Positions 12,462 through 26,600 of a DNA stretch of 64,000 nt are shown piece by piece. The DNA comes from Apostichopus japonicus (taxonomy: Eukaryota; Echinodermata; Holothuroidea; Aspidochirotida; Stichopodidae). How positions within the stretch are numbered: the stretch's first letter is position 1; each line of letters starts with the position of its first letter. The notes under the pieces are model-generated. The model ran no database searches and was not told where the DNA came from. It saw only the letters and a list, made by a program, of their open reading frames with translations. The stretch is taken from positions 10,921,769 through 10,985,768 of the forward strand of contig NC_092572.1 in NCBI RefSeq assembly GCF_037975245.1. The letters run 5' to 3'. The position numbers were made by a program, and so were the translations under genes.

Positions 12462-13719
12462 AAAAGGATTGTCTGGTGGCCCAAAGAAGTTACCTTAAAA
12501 AATAGTAAATAATTTCCAAACATGTTGTCAAAGTATGAGAACGCTAATGTTGCGTTTGACAGAGAAACGATTTTTTAATCGTTATCGATAGCCATTTCAA
12601 ATATGATTTGAACAGTACAATACGTGACGTCAGCTCTGCCATAGCAGATTGCGTCATAACCCACCCTCCGCACAGTACCTATACGGTAATCACAACCAAA
12701 ACAGCGTTTGTATACAGATAAATTTCTTCCTTAATTTCCGGTGAAATTCCTTAAAAATTAGATATGTTTTCAAAAACTCCTTAAGCCGCCATGTACTTGA
12801 TCGTTGGTTCCGTGGTCTTTGTGTAACACAAGGTAAATTTTAACAGCAGACTCTGAGTTGTTCAGGCTATACATCGCGCTATCCAGCTCCAACGCGAAAA
12901 ATGTTCGCATGTAGGCTATACTCAAACGTTGACAATCGGACAGTTCTGCGAAGCCTAAGCTTCTCAGTGCTACATTCTGCTCTGACAACGATTCGATCAA
13001 TTTCTTCAATAATTTCCGGTGAAATTTCTAATAAATTAGACATAATTTAAAAAACTCCTTACGCCGCCATATATGTAGTAGATCGGTGGTTTCGTGGTCT
13101 TTGTGTAACACAAGATAAGTTTTAACAGCAGGCTCTTCGTTGTTTATCTTCGTTGCGGTATCCAGCTCCAGCGCGAAGAATGTTCGCGTGTATAGGCTAC
13201 TCTAACGTTTATAATCGGACAGTTCTGCGATGACATCGATTCCGCCAAGTTACATCTTTCGGTTTAACGAATACTTTACAAGTTTCCTTTTACTGTTAAT
13301 TTGATCCGTGAATTTTATTTCAGCGATTTCGAAGAACAGTTAATGAACTGTGGTTTGAGTGTGAGTGTACTATGTGTAACGTTATACAAGGACACCAACT
13401 GAGCACCGTAGTATATACGTTAGCGAGTATGTACGTTATATATATGAGGCAATCCAATGTGCTTACACGTGAGTTTATTTGCTGCGGAATTGGGAGTGCT
13501 AACTTCAAGTCGCCTGTTTTGCCTATCTGCAAGCACTACGTCAATCACCATATTGAAGCGTTCGAACAAACGGTACTTTTGGTGAGAAACTGGTGAATTT
13601 GAAAACCAGATTTCTACAAGAAGAAACTTCGAATGGGGACAATTTTTACATGGTTAGAAAGAGAAAAATAATAACTACAAGGAAAATGTATCAAAATCTT
13701 CCACCAGACAATTCCTTTA
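12462..13719. mobile_element. Probable 1.26-kb non-autonomous TIR element with internal repeats
   Basis: The left end reads AAAGGATTGTCTGGTGG (from 12,463). The right end, on the opposite strand, reads AAAGGAATTGTCTGGTGG (13,718 to 13,701), so the ends are inverted copies differing by one inserted base. A TTAA or TAA flank is present on both sides but its status as target duplication is unclear. The interior has no transposase. Bases 12,727-13,235 are a two-copy tandem repeat of about 280 bp, sharing TTTCCGGTGAAATT, GTCTTTGTGTAACACAAG and ATCGGACAGTTCTGCGA. Confidence 0.6.
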
Positions 13720-13913
13720 ATTAAGAAAGTCAAAATCTTGGTTGGAACTAAAATTTATATGTGCGCCATTAAGTGGAAAGGTTTTCGACTTCGAAAAGAA
13801 TTTTCCAAACAATTACGGCGTTAACCATCACCCTATAGGTTTACCATTAGGGTTAGCCTGATTAATTATGGTGTCTAAATGAAGCGGTCTATAGGAAGCT
13901 GAACCTCCGAATG

Positions 13914-14278
13914 CAAGGGCGTAGGAACCGGGGGGGCTGGGGGGGCGCCAGCCCCCCCAGTGAAAAATGTGGAGGGGCGGAAGTATCATTCCGCCCCCCC
14001 GCTTCGCAAGTCAGAAAACCCCTTTTTCATTTCCAAATGAGAAAAAAATCTCATTTGGAGCACCAAATTGCATCTAAGGCCAGGTGAAAATGCAAAATTA
14101 TATACAAAATGGAGTGGGTGGGTTGAAGTGTGCTATATTGCACCAAATTGCATCTGAGGCCACCTGGAAATGCCAAAAAATTCCAAAGGGGAGGGGACAC
14201 CCCTCCCCTTAGACCCCTCCCCCAGGCCTGCCATCAGTCTTCAGCCCCCCCACTCAAATGTACCTTCCTACGCCACTG
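13914..14278. mobile_element. hAT-like MITE, 365 bp, with 8-bp target duplication
   Basis: The left end is CAAGGGCGTAGGAA and the right end, on the other strand, is CAGTGGCGTAGGAA. The identical octamer TCCGAATG flanks both ends (13,906-13,913 and 14,279-14,286). Terminal inverted repeats plus an exact 8-bp target-site duplication are typical of the hAT superfamily. The interior contains C-rich and G-rich blocks and two copies of GCACCAAATTGCATCT. There is no transposase, so it would need one in trans. Confidence 0.85.
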
Positions 14279-14977
14279 TCCGAATGCATATTATGGCAGA
14301 CCGATGCTTTAACGTGATATCCCTGTATTAGCTCAGTGCAAGTTGCTCTCCATGTGAGGGCGTATCATAAGAATACTTTCTAAGCAAACCCCACAGCACT
14401 GGAAAGATCTGTGAACTTGAAACTTATAATTACCTTGAGAGCTAATTGCAAAGGTACGTTTTGTAAATTAATTCCCGATTTTCCCGTCTTTAGCTCCAAG
14501 CGGATGTGACGTAGTCGTGTACGTCAATAAGTCGGAAATGCAACATGTAATGGCATAATAATTTGTGACGTATATACAGCATGACACTTTCTCTTACTTC
14601 TTAAGTTTCATATCTTTTCTTTTCTACTTGAATAAAAGGCGGCATGTTAAAAAGACATAAACAATTGTAAAAAATACAATAAGAAAGTTACCAGAGGTCG
14701 GAGGCAATCGAAATGACATTGAAAAATGAGCTTTGGTTTTAATATTTAAATATAGAATTTCAAGCCAGTCGGGCAAAGTTTACATTGGCGCCAAATACCG
14801 CTCCACAATATAAGGTCATAAAAATCGATAAACATACTGTTTGCCCTAGAATTGGACTCGCTGGGTCCTTTGATGCAATGATCAGGACGATCAAATGCAT
14901 TATTGTAGAGAGTGGGAGGAGAATGAAAGGGTAGGTAATTATGATATCATTCCGAGTCTATACAGCTAGGGGAGGCC

Positions 14978-15675
14978 AGTGGCGTATCCAGAGGGAGCCA
15001 GATTTGTTTCTTTCAAATTTGCTTTGTGCTACAGTCTTGACCCCCCCCCCCCCCCAATGAAATCCAGTGATGTATTCAACAAAATTCTTTTTACATTTTT
15101 TTCGAGTTCTAACCAAAAGTATTCATACCTCAGGTCTAATGTTCATGTAAGGTCAGAACTTGGAAATCAGACCGAGATATTATACATTTTGGGCCTTCAT
15201 CATACCCACATACGGAGACCGTTGATCAATATCGTCCTACAGAATAAGCGCCTATATTTTGGCCGGTTGTATAACCATTACAAACTAACGCTAGCAACCC
15301 ATGTGTATTTTCAGCGACTTACGATGCCACTTGTGGAGAATTTTCACTGCACGTATAGGCCCAATAGGCCTAGTGAAACTTGTTTGTGTGGAAATCTGGG
15401 CATGTAGGCCTAGTGAATTAGAGTAGCTAATTTATTCATTGTATCCTTTTCATAATGTGCGGAATTATGCAGAAACCACGACGACTGTCTCTGCAATAGA
15501 GGTAAATTAAGTGAAAGTGTGTCATGTTCCACTGAACCATTGGACGTGTATTTGTGTTGACGAGGTGCCCGTTAAAACATATATTTCTTGGTAATTCCTA
15601 CCATCAACCATCACGGGGTTTCCCCCCTTAAGAAAATCTTGCCCCCTAACTATTGAATGTTAGCTACGCCACAGT
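14978..15675. mobile_element. hAT-like non-autonomous element, 698 bp, 8-bp target duplication
   Basis: The left end starts AGTGGCGTATCC and the right end on the opposite strand starts ACTGTGGCGTAGCTA. They share the GTGGCGTA terminal core also seen in the neighbouring 365-bp element. The octamer GGGAGGCC flanks both ends (14,970-14,977 and 15,676-15,683). An interior plus-strand frame of 142 codons (14,979-15,407) has no recognisable transposase domain and is probably fortuitous. Confidence 0.8.
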
Positions 15676-18600
15676 GGGAGGCCACGTTGACTTAGAACTT
15701 ATGGTGTTGGTACAATACCACAGATGGGACTCACTATTGTTTATAGTCTTTGCCCGGTTTTGAAATGTCTCGTGGTTAAAATGGCAAGCGAATGTGGCCA
15801 AAGAACACTCATATTAACAGAGGGCGCTCTTGTTAGCTTATATTTAGAGTTTATTTATGTTCTACTTACATTCAGAGCCATGTATACCTCTTTGTTTGCA
15901 TTAATGTAAGATACATAACCTGTCATTTTTCAAAGCTCGAAGCCTTAACGTGTTGAGATGTTTCATCCTATCAGACCAACCTTTGAGAGGTTATTGAGCC
16001 CCCCCCCCCACTCCCCTTGGCACTAGTATACTGCATGATGTTGGTGCGAAGAAGAGTTTTACCTGACCATTGCCTTTTCCAAACTTAAATGATCGGGCTG
16101 TTGTTTAGCATTAGGAGTGCTGTTGAAGGTGCAACTTTCCGAGATTTCCCTACGAAAACACTTGGGTATGGGATAGGGAGCAAAGTTGAAATGTTATACA
16201 TAAATCAGCCTCCCTAGAGAGATAGTCATGGTGGGGTGGGGGGGGCGAGACACACCCAAAATGTTCTGCTCAGTATGTGCGGTACACATGCTGACGGAGT
16301 TAGTGTGAAGGCTGGTTGCAATGGACCCCCCCCACCCCCCACACACACCTTCGCACTTCAAAGATAAATATGTAAGTTTTCTTTTCCTTCACAAAGAAGT
16401 AAAGTACAACTTCTTCCTCATAACACCTAGTCTTCGACTTTCCTTGTTTCATGCCGTGGCATCAATCCCTTTAATCCAATTTAGCACTCATTTAGCAATC
16501 AAGAGTTCGGATTGTAGCAGACTGAATTGTTTGTCACCTTATCTGAATATTCAATGTGACAGCATCATGGTTGCTAGTGACCGTGTCCAAAGAATGCAAT
16601 AGTTTTGTGACATAGTTGTTACAACATCAAATGATGTTATAGCATCACAGGCAATTGGGTTCATCTAATAATTTTAAATTATTTTATGCTAGAGAGCACC
16701 ATGACAAGATTTCAGTCCCTTCCGTAATAATAAAAATGTCAAGAATGGGGATATTCATTCATCTGTCAATAGTAGTTAATGAAATAAACAATAAAATACC
16801 ATTATCAATTGCAACTTGAGTTTATTAAAATCACCAAGTACAGTCCTCTTGTTGCAATGTCACGAAGATTAAAGTATTGCATTTATTCACCACAAATATG
16901 CTATGATATCACTAGAATAACAAAACAAATCGCTGCTCTTCCCAGCAACTAGATCGTAAGTAGAAATAAGCACATACTTATTTACATGTGAAACACAACC
17001 AGCTATGGTATTTCCAAGATACATTTGGCATAGCAAGGTACTGTCAACCAGAATAAAAACATTTCATGGTTCCTGCTGCTGCGTATTGATTAACAGGGAA
17101 CACTCCAATTATGTAATTATGAAGCAAGATCAATAATTGCCGTACAAAGCCACACCTCCTCATAAATACACACGTTATCCATTGAAACACACATCGCCAT
17201 GTGTAAGCTACCTATCAATAGCACACTCACCTTTGATGAAACTGTGACTTATGGTTGTCTACTGTAGGTTTAACCCTGTGACCTCATTAATATTCATAAT
17301 ATGAGCACCAAAATCAATATTTTTATCAACTAATTATGGACCACCCACCCACCAAATATAGCATTGATCAATCATAGCCCTTGTTGAGTTATCGTGCATA
17401 CAAACGTGTCACACACTTACACATATACACACTGAGAAACCGACCTTACTACAAAGCTTTCAGCAAGAAACCAAAGCTACAAAATGCCATACACAAAATG
17501 CACTTAAATTTATGTTTGCTGTTGTGTTTGATCCAGGCACAATGCAACATGATATTTCTTGTTAATTAAACAAAGAGGTAATTGCATTCCTTGGCAGCAA
17601 AAAATGTTAATTGACCGTCAAGACTAACTGAAACCACAGAATGTTCAACATACAATGGGTGGGTTCATTTGCTGCAATGTTCAGAAAATAACATTATATG
17701 AACCCTGCTGAAGGATAACTATTTCATGCCACAACAAATACCCTTTCACAGTGAAAAGAACCTTTTTTTAGACTAAATAGATCTGTACATAAATGAACAG
17801 AACATATGTCACCTGTGATTTGCTAAGGGCATATTTCTATCGCGTTTTAAAGTTAAGATTTGTTATTTATTTTAACATTGTTTACTAATTATTAGTCACT
17901 AGTATAAAATTCTTCATGATTAACTGTATGATTAGATGGCAGAAATGCACACTTTTGGCAAAAGTTTTGCTCAGTGCCATAGGTCAAATTATTTAATTTC
18001 TTCTCATATATTGTCTGAAAATTTTGCCAACAGATGATTGAACGAACACCGGTCCAGTGACTAAACTGAGAGGATGAACATTTCTAGTTGCCAGAGAAAT
18101 GCTTCTGGTTGCAATTGTGACCTTGCAGAGAAAATTGCATCCAACTTTCACAAAAATCCATCACAAAAAGAGTTTCCAGAGCACTTAAACAACCATAGAT
18201 AAATGTAATACCACACTCAAGTTGTGAAATTTTAACCCTAAATTTATATAGCTGTTTTAATACTACTGATTAAAGTTACCAAGTGCTGTAAACTGGTCAT
18301 ATACAGTATACCAAAAGATTGAGTGATTTGCAAACCCTGAAACTGACATGTTGTATGATATTCTGCAGGTTTCCTGTAAACAAGGCTCTACTTGATTCAT
18401 AAATAAGTACTTGACCACATCATGTATGTTGCATTGTGAGGCACAGTTAGACTATAAGTTAGGTCTATAAATAAGTTTAACCGCAGAATTGTGCTAGTAA
18501 ATTCTTTGAACCTTTTGAGTAAGGAAGTTGAAAGTAGAGTGGTGATATTACGGGGGCTGTTTAACCATAGCCGGTGATTCTCGTTAGGCCTTTATATACT

Positions 18601-21600
18601 GTTAACGTATGACTATATTATATTTGACCTATACAGGTCACGTGACTTGGTTTGTCTTGCGATAAAGTTGAATGACTTGTTACTCGACTTGATATGACTT
18701 GAAAAAAAGAAGATTGACAAGGGACTTGACTTGACTTGTGTAATTACGATCGATACAGACGGCTGTAGTGAACACTCACGCACAATCCCATAACTAAAAC
18801 TTACGCAGTTGCCTTACAAATCAGCAGCAAACTCAAATAAAACAGCAGAGATCTTACCGATTCCTTGAAATAGGTGTAAGGAGAATCATATATCGTTTTA
18901 AAGATATCGTGGTTCAAAAGTCGTATTCGAAGGCTGTTATTTTGTAAATTTATGATGTCATTATAGGATCTAGAACATTTTACCTTTTCTGTTTTCCCTT
19001 GCACGGCTTTTTTTCCAATGTAGAATAAAAAAGAGAGTATTGACAATGTTTAACAAATGAAAGTTAACATTAGGTCATGTACATATTTTACATTCAGCAT
19101 TTTCATTAAAGGCATCTTCATAACAAAATATCAACATAGAAAATGTTCAATTGAAGCACATGGGGATCGATGAAGCAATATTTAGACTTCTTAAACCTTT
19201 GTTTGTAAATTAACATTAAATCTGTGACATCTGCTAGATGGGGTGGGGGGTGGGGTGGGGGTGGGCGGAGGTGATATTAGTTGATTGAGAAAGGTGTAGA
19301 TCACAATTACCTCTACCACATATACCAAAGATGATGGTTTAGTCTTACTCTCCCTCTCATTTTTGAAAGATAATTTTGAAATATTGATATTTACATGATA
19401 TGGCCAAATTAAATGTTTTGATACCACCTGCTGAGGTTGTTGGACCCTAATGGCAAATACTTCTGAGGTAGACTACATATTAAACATAGACTGATGTGGC
19501 ACAGAATTTGTTTGGAACAGTAAACAACGAATAGGATAGAACTAAGAGTATATGAGTAGCGAGGTGAAAGAAATATTGCGATGAAAGGGATGGCTGAAGA
19601 TAAACTATATGCCGAGGATATGACAAAGTCTGAGTGTGAGCGATTGAAGTGAATGGGGAATGTTATAGGGGGGGGGGGGTGGGACTGGGACCTATGCGAG
19701 AAAGAGAGAGAGAGAAAGAGAGGGGGGGTTGAGGGTTAAAAGTAGGAAGAAAAAAACCTGAGGGATATGATGTATACAAGTTGAAGGGAATAGAGGGGAA
19801 TGGAGAAGATTGGTGTTGGCCCGTAGTCATTTACAACATTAATGTGGACGTTGGAATGTTTAAAGCCTATTGGTGTATACTTATTCAACTTACAACTTTA
19901 ATATAAATGAACATTGAAGTCTGCCACTCATCCACACGTTTCAGGTTACGGTGAGACAAAGTCTCAAGTGCCGTTAAGTACGAACACAATAGTTCTATAG
20001 AACTTAATAACCATAACGCTTGTATTTACAGAACGAACAAGCACCATAAAACAATCAGCATGTAAGTGTCTTCCTCTACAAAAGTGAAAGCGTTTTTAAT
20101 TACTTTGTTCTCAGTGTGTGTTAGATTTTTAATATACACAATGGAAGACTAGTTATAGGGGAGATGAGTTTTATACATTATTTACATAATTATGCCTCAA
20201 GAGTTCTTGGGTAATCACACTCACATGTAGTGGACACTCAGGAATGGGCAGAGAGGTATTCGTGGAAAATTATTTTCGGTGTAGTAACAATGGAATAATA
20301 CCGCAAAATAGAACAGGAGTGATATACCCTTAAGTTTAACCTGTGAGGTATATACTGTAGATCACAGCCAGTTTCCAATACTTTAGTCAAGCGAGATAAC
20401 AAAAAAAAAAACTAACTTTTAAATTTACTTTTCGATATGACCAGCTGAAGTTTTTTTTATAAGCCTAATATGAATTACATATATAGTAGAGATATTGAGT
20501 TATAATATACATAACACTTCCCAATTGGCGCGAAAGATGCCAGTGTTGACGTTAAATGTTAACCCACAAGTAACTATTTCTTATAAGAAGAGAACTTAAT
20601 ATCAACATTGCAAAATAATGACATGATACGTATATACATTTGCATACAAATAAATGAATGGATTATATATGTAGGCTGGAGAAGCCTACTCACAAGATAC
20701 AGCCATCTGTGTTGAAATTGGTGACTCTCCTTTTCTCTTATACGGTATAGAATTTGACCGTACACACATATTAATTAGGTATGGTAAAAAGTAGCGTGCG
20801 TGAAGAGAAAAATGACAATAGCATGATAGGCATCCGACCTACTTTATCATCAATAACCTGCGTCAACCGAAAGTTCATTAAGCCCCCCCCCCCAAAAAAA
20901 AAAAACAACAATTTCAACTTCCTTCTATCCGTCTGTCGATCTTTACTTCTCCATAATGCTATTCGTTCGCGGAATTAGTCAGCAGTTTGATGATTTGATA
21001 TATATAGTTAGTCGCTTGAAAAGCATCGTTCACCATTCCATCTCAACAGGAAAATGGATCTTACTTCTTCCTCTTGGCACTGTCGAGAAATTGAAATAAG
21101 AGATGTTTGACACATATATTTCTTTAAACCATTGTAACCATGAGAGTGTTAACTAATGAATTCATTCTGAGTGTAAACGTTGTTAGTATCGGCCCGGAAT
21201 ATATAGACTGGACAGTGAAATAATTGTAATCCATGCGTGAACATCAACATGCATTATACTATAACCCTCAAACTATGTTTTTCCTCACTGAAACATTATC
21301 TGCCTAGCGTTACTCTCTTTCATGCCTGGAAGCAACTCGAAGATGCTGAACTATCAGGAAAATACTTTTATAAACTTCTAGCAATCCTTCGCATGCTGAA
21401 ATATGGAGACAATGCTGATGTTCATTAAAGGGGTAGCCTATAACATGCAGAGGCACTGAGTTAATGTCGAAAACGGGGCTCTATCCGGTGACCTCAGCAA
21501 TCACGGTGTAGATGAGCTGTTTATTCTCTATGGCTCACAAAATGACTGCCTGTCATTTTGTCAATGCATGATATATATTCCGAAACATACTTGAGTTGCG

Positions 21601-23250
21601 CAGTTTATGTATATATAGTTACGGTACTGAGTGATCCTACGCTGTAACACATACGCAGAAACCTTCATCATTAAAGATCAAAGTGAAATACATAGATAGA
21701 GGATTGTCATTCAACTGCATTGAGAGTCACAACACTGACAACGTTATAAATTAGTCTATATAGTCCAAAGAATCGCAGAACATTGAAATATTTTCTCTAG
21801 TAAACGGGCTATTGATGCGTACTTAGAGCGAATGTTTCTAGTACATGAATTCTGATGAAGTGAATTGTATACTAAGATGTGATAGAAACTGCAAACTGAT
21901 TTTACTAACATATCAGGTGACCTTTTGGAACATAACTGAAATGTAATATCCTTTCCCTTGCGGTTTTAGCAAATTTATTTCTGACTCAGTATAGGGGGTT
22001 GAAAATGGTAACCACTGCATTTCATATACTACTGCAAATACATACTAAGCTGAAATTGTTTTGCGTATTTTTGGAACTAATGAATCTAATGTCCTCGCTC
22101 TTTTTGCCCCGTCCCCCTTTTCTGTTTTATCGCCCGTTTTATCGCCCGTTTTTTCCCACTCTATTCTTCTGCATATTCATTCATACATTCATCCATCTAT
22201 CCATTTATGGATCCTAGCATCCATTCATCTTTCCATCCATTTATCTGTCCCCTTTTCTTTACATTTTACATTTTACATGCATCCATCCATCCACCCATAT
22301 CTTTCCCAGTCTCTTCCTCACTCCCGGTTATTTGAAGGTATACAGAAAGTATATTGATAATACATTCATTCATTTACCGCTTTTTCCCTTTAAACCCAAA
22401 TTGAAAGTTCATAGCAGAGTCGAATACTCTTTGATATGAACTTTCAATTTTACGAGCTTCCGATACAACGTATGAATAACTTATTTGCTGTTTTAAGCAA
22501 TGATTAGTAACGATTAAGGTTTCATCTGTCGTAAGTGAAACTGAAGGAAGATTTCAAGCTAACAACGACCTCACTATCTGCGACCTTTTCAATAGCTTAC
22601 TTCCTGTAAGTATACTCAGCTGTATCCTTGCCAGGCATACCTGGAAATAATCAGGTGTTGCCTAACATAAAATACATGTCTAGAGTACTATCTACAAACG
22701 TTGCTAGATTGAAGTTCTCACGCATATGTGTTCGGTGTCCAGCGTCCACAGTTAATGATCAACATAAAAACGAAAATGGGTAATGAACACCGATAACGAA
22801 AATAGCCTAGTGTCATTTCACGTCTGCACCGAAGTGATTCCTTGTGAAAACTGCACACTGTCTTTTAATAAATCAGAAACAGACTTATTGCATCACACTG
22901 TCATTCAGTTTGCCGAATATTATCAAAATTATCCTTCATATACATCATACGCTACTTCAGTACGGTATTATTGAGGTATTACAGGCTGCGACATCCAGGG
23001 ACTATACAATTTCAACAGAAAATGAAACAAGCTGGTTTGCTTACGGTTAGTTTAAAAGTTGTCTACATGGCTCGGATAAGAACATTTCTTAGTGAATATG
23101 GACGTGTAACATCAAGTAACGTCTGAACATGGGCTCAATGATTCGTAACCATATAGGTTGTAGGAAAGAATGAGTCACCCAACCCAGTACTCTGATGTGT
23201 CAAACATAGCTCGATCCTTAGCATTGAAATATTCCAAAATGAAAGAAAAC
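15676..23250. other. Long stretch without a supportable gene
   Basis: About 7.5 kb of AT-rich DNA. Visible structures are homopolymer C/G runs near 15,998, 16,240 and 16,327, a G-rich then (GA)n tract at about 19,667-19,730, and a (CATT/CATC)n low-complexity stretch at about 22,170-22,290. Open frames are short and lack domains. The 3' untranslated region of gene A probably lies in the last part, below 23,251, but I could not fix a polyadenylation site. Confidence 0.45.
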
Positions 23251-26200
23251 TTACCCTTCCTTGTTCACAGTTGCATACATAGGTCTGTTTGTAATTTTCG
23301 AGGCGAAAGAATTGTAGCTTTGATTACCTAGAGCGCGCAATCTGAAGCAGGATATAAAAGAAGAAAAGTTCACGTCAAAGCACATCATATCAAATCACGA
23401 TACATCTTATGATCTATATACATGATTTTCTTTGATGGTAGTTTGATGGGACGGTTGGCTTGTGGTGATGATTTCTTTGTACGACAACTAAAAATCAAAT
23501 GTTGATAATTTCGTAACCACGTTGTCATGAGAAAACCTCATGCTTGAAGAAAAGCAAAAAATGTGTTTGTTTTATATATAATCCATAAATCCAAATCTAA
23601 TTTTTACATTGCTCAAGTTATCGTATAGTGTCGTGATTCTGGGCTTCCCTTTCAAACACATTACACACGACGGTGCACTTCTAGCATTACCTTGCTCCCA
23701 CAAGGGCGTAGCCTATATCATCATCGTCGCTTTCAGAGGACGAGACCTGATCTTCCGACGTGGACTCTTTGGGTTTTTCAGAGACACTGTATCAGGTTAA
23801 AATAAAGTAAATGGATCAAACTAACGGAAAAGCATAGTTTCATCAAAAAGTTAGCATGAAAATTGAATATTTGTTGGAGAAAGTATTCACCTTTCTTTTC
23901 TTATATATGCACAACTTAGCTGGCAGAATGTTAACTGCCAGGATTCCTGTTTTGAAATCAATGTCAAATAAAACGCACAACTAATGCAACTTTGAAAAAA
24001 AAACATTTCGGTTTTCTTATATAGTCTACAAGTTACGTGACATCAGCACCTGTCACATTTGTTCAAACGAAGTGACGGCACCCAAACATGTCCATATTAT
24101 CTCCGTTAGCTGTTTCCTTTCACACAAATGGAGCTTAAGCTATACGGAAATAATAAGAAAAAAAAATCATCTGGGATTTTATATAAGCAGGCCTATCCAG
24201 TGAACTTTGTTCCTAAAAGCTACTTCCAAATCTGAGTCCTTCAATCTTCTCTTTTATATGTACTTATTTAAACTTAATTTATCTGATTACTACAATTCAA
24301 CGATACTTACTTTATGTATGAATGTTTGCACTTTCTGTCCGATGCATTACCTGCAACGATATTCAAAAGAAATATGATTCATACTCAACAATCTAGATCA
24401 TCAGTTGTTTGAACGATATATAATGTTTGAAAAGATTTAAATGCTTATTACTTCATTCGTGTTGTTTTGCTTAAGATAAAATTAATTCCATTTGGACATG
24501 AGGCATTTAGCAATCTATGATATGCAGCAGTAAGGTGTTGCTGAATAAATTGCTTTCTTTATTACGTAATGTCGTACTTTGATTTAGGCATTCGCAGCAG
24601 TAAGCAATGTTATCTGGCAACGTTTGAGTAATCCTGTCATATAAGAACAGACAACAGTATTTATTGCTTTTCATTCATTTAGATGAGAGACTAAACACTG
24701 ATGAAAAGTTGTTTTAGGCAAATGAACCAATATTATTATAATACAGATATCAGAGAGCCGTTAAATACCGGTTTTAAATGAGTTTCCAATTGTTTCAATG
24801 CGTGTGACGCTGCGTTTTGCGTTGTGCGTCGGTGTTGTGCATGTCGTCGTGCGGGTGAACTGCGTCCTTGGTTTAAATTAGCCATTATTCTGTTTGCTTC
24901 TGGTTTATTCTAATTAATTGATTCACAGTAACGATTACGATTGATGAAGATTGACGTATATTTGTTTTGTATAGGATTAAAGTCAAAAGATTCATTCACA
25001 CAACGCAGATATCAGATCAGAATTGCAGATTAGCAGATCGGGTCAGATCAGCAGATTGTGTAGATCAGCAGATTGTCCAGAATGACTGCCTGGAACTGAT
25101 TTTGAAGATATATTTAATTCAGCGGTTTGATATCTGCGTTGTGTGAATTTTTGGATGTGTAACTGTTGAAAACAAATCTCTAGGAGATTTTCACAGGTTT
25201 ATTTTCTCTTCACTTCTGTGTAAAGAGGGACACATCAGGGTACAGACTCGACCATCTCCGTGCAAGAATCTGCTTCTAAATATCACTATAAATTTTCATA
25301 GGATAGCCTTTTACATTTCTACTGAAACTATAATATTTATAGAAATTGCTTGTAAAACCTGTTGTTTCGAATGTATGGCCTTTGGTATGTATTGGTCCAT
25401 TATTGGTCCTTTCTTCTCTGTATTCGATATGAGGAAATCAAAACAAAGAAATAAAACAAAGAATGAATATACTCTTTATGAAATGTAAGCTTATATCTTC
25501 TTGAGCTTGAACGACATTATGTTGGTTCTCCTAGAGCAAAGGCCCTTATACAGCAACGTTAGAGTCTCGTCACCTATTACACAAATATGAAACAACTTGA
25601 TGCAGTTGAAATAACAGAATAGTAAATCAAAATTTAGAAAGAAAACTGTTATTATAAAAGGAATACAATAGCGTAAACGAAAGTAATATTTTACAGGTGA
25701 GAAAAGAAAAATACGGGTAAGGTATTATAACGCTATATATGTAACTATATGATTTCTTAAACTAAACACGTGATGGATACATTTTGAAGGCTCAATTAAC
25801 ACCAGAATTGTATAACCTCAAAAAGTACCTAAAACAATGTACAACAAATATGCCTATACATAAGTCTGTTTCAGGATGTTTGTAGAAATGATGTCGGTGA
25901 GAATGGATTCAAGTCTTCAAAATAAACGTTACGTTAATATTGGTCAAGATATTTACTAGTTTTCAAGATAATTAATACATAGATCCTCCATGGCAAGGTA
26001 TACAGATTCACGGCATCACACGTGGCTGCAACGAATGCTCTAAATGAAGAATACATACAATGAATGGAACTCGAATGCTTCATATCTTATCTTTAAGAGA
26101 TTACTTAATCAGAAAGTTGTTTGTAAAAGGAGATGGCACACAAAAAGACAGCATAAAATATACAAAATAACACCACAATAGTTAGTACGAGATTAACAAA

Positions 26201-26531
26201 TACCTTGGAGGAAGAGGTACTATATTTTGATAGTTATCCTCACCAGGATTATCTGTAATGTGATGTGAAATATAGAAAAGAAAAAAAGGTGAAGAAATTA
26301 CTTATTCTGTAAAGACTAAAGAAACATTTTAATATTATTATTATTATTTACCAAATTTATATAGCGCTCTTTTCATGCTTAAGCATGTTCAAGAGCGCTT
26401 TACAATGATAACAAAATGGCAAAACCCTTAAAATATGAATATGAGGAATAAAATTGACACAGCTAAAATATTAATATCAAATATATATATATATAGATAT
26501 AGATATATATATATATATATATATAGATATA

Positions 26532-26600
<69 letters not shown>

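Noticed and set aside
22783-22974. 63-codon plus frame with CENC and many polar residues
   Set aside because: No signal, domain, splice context or conservation could be seen; its length is within chance expectation.
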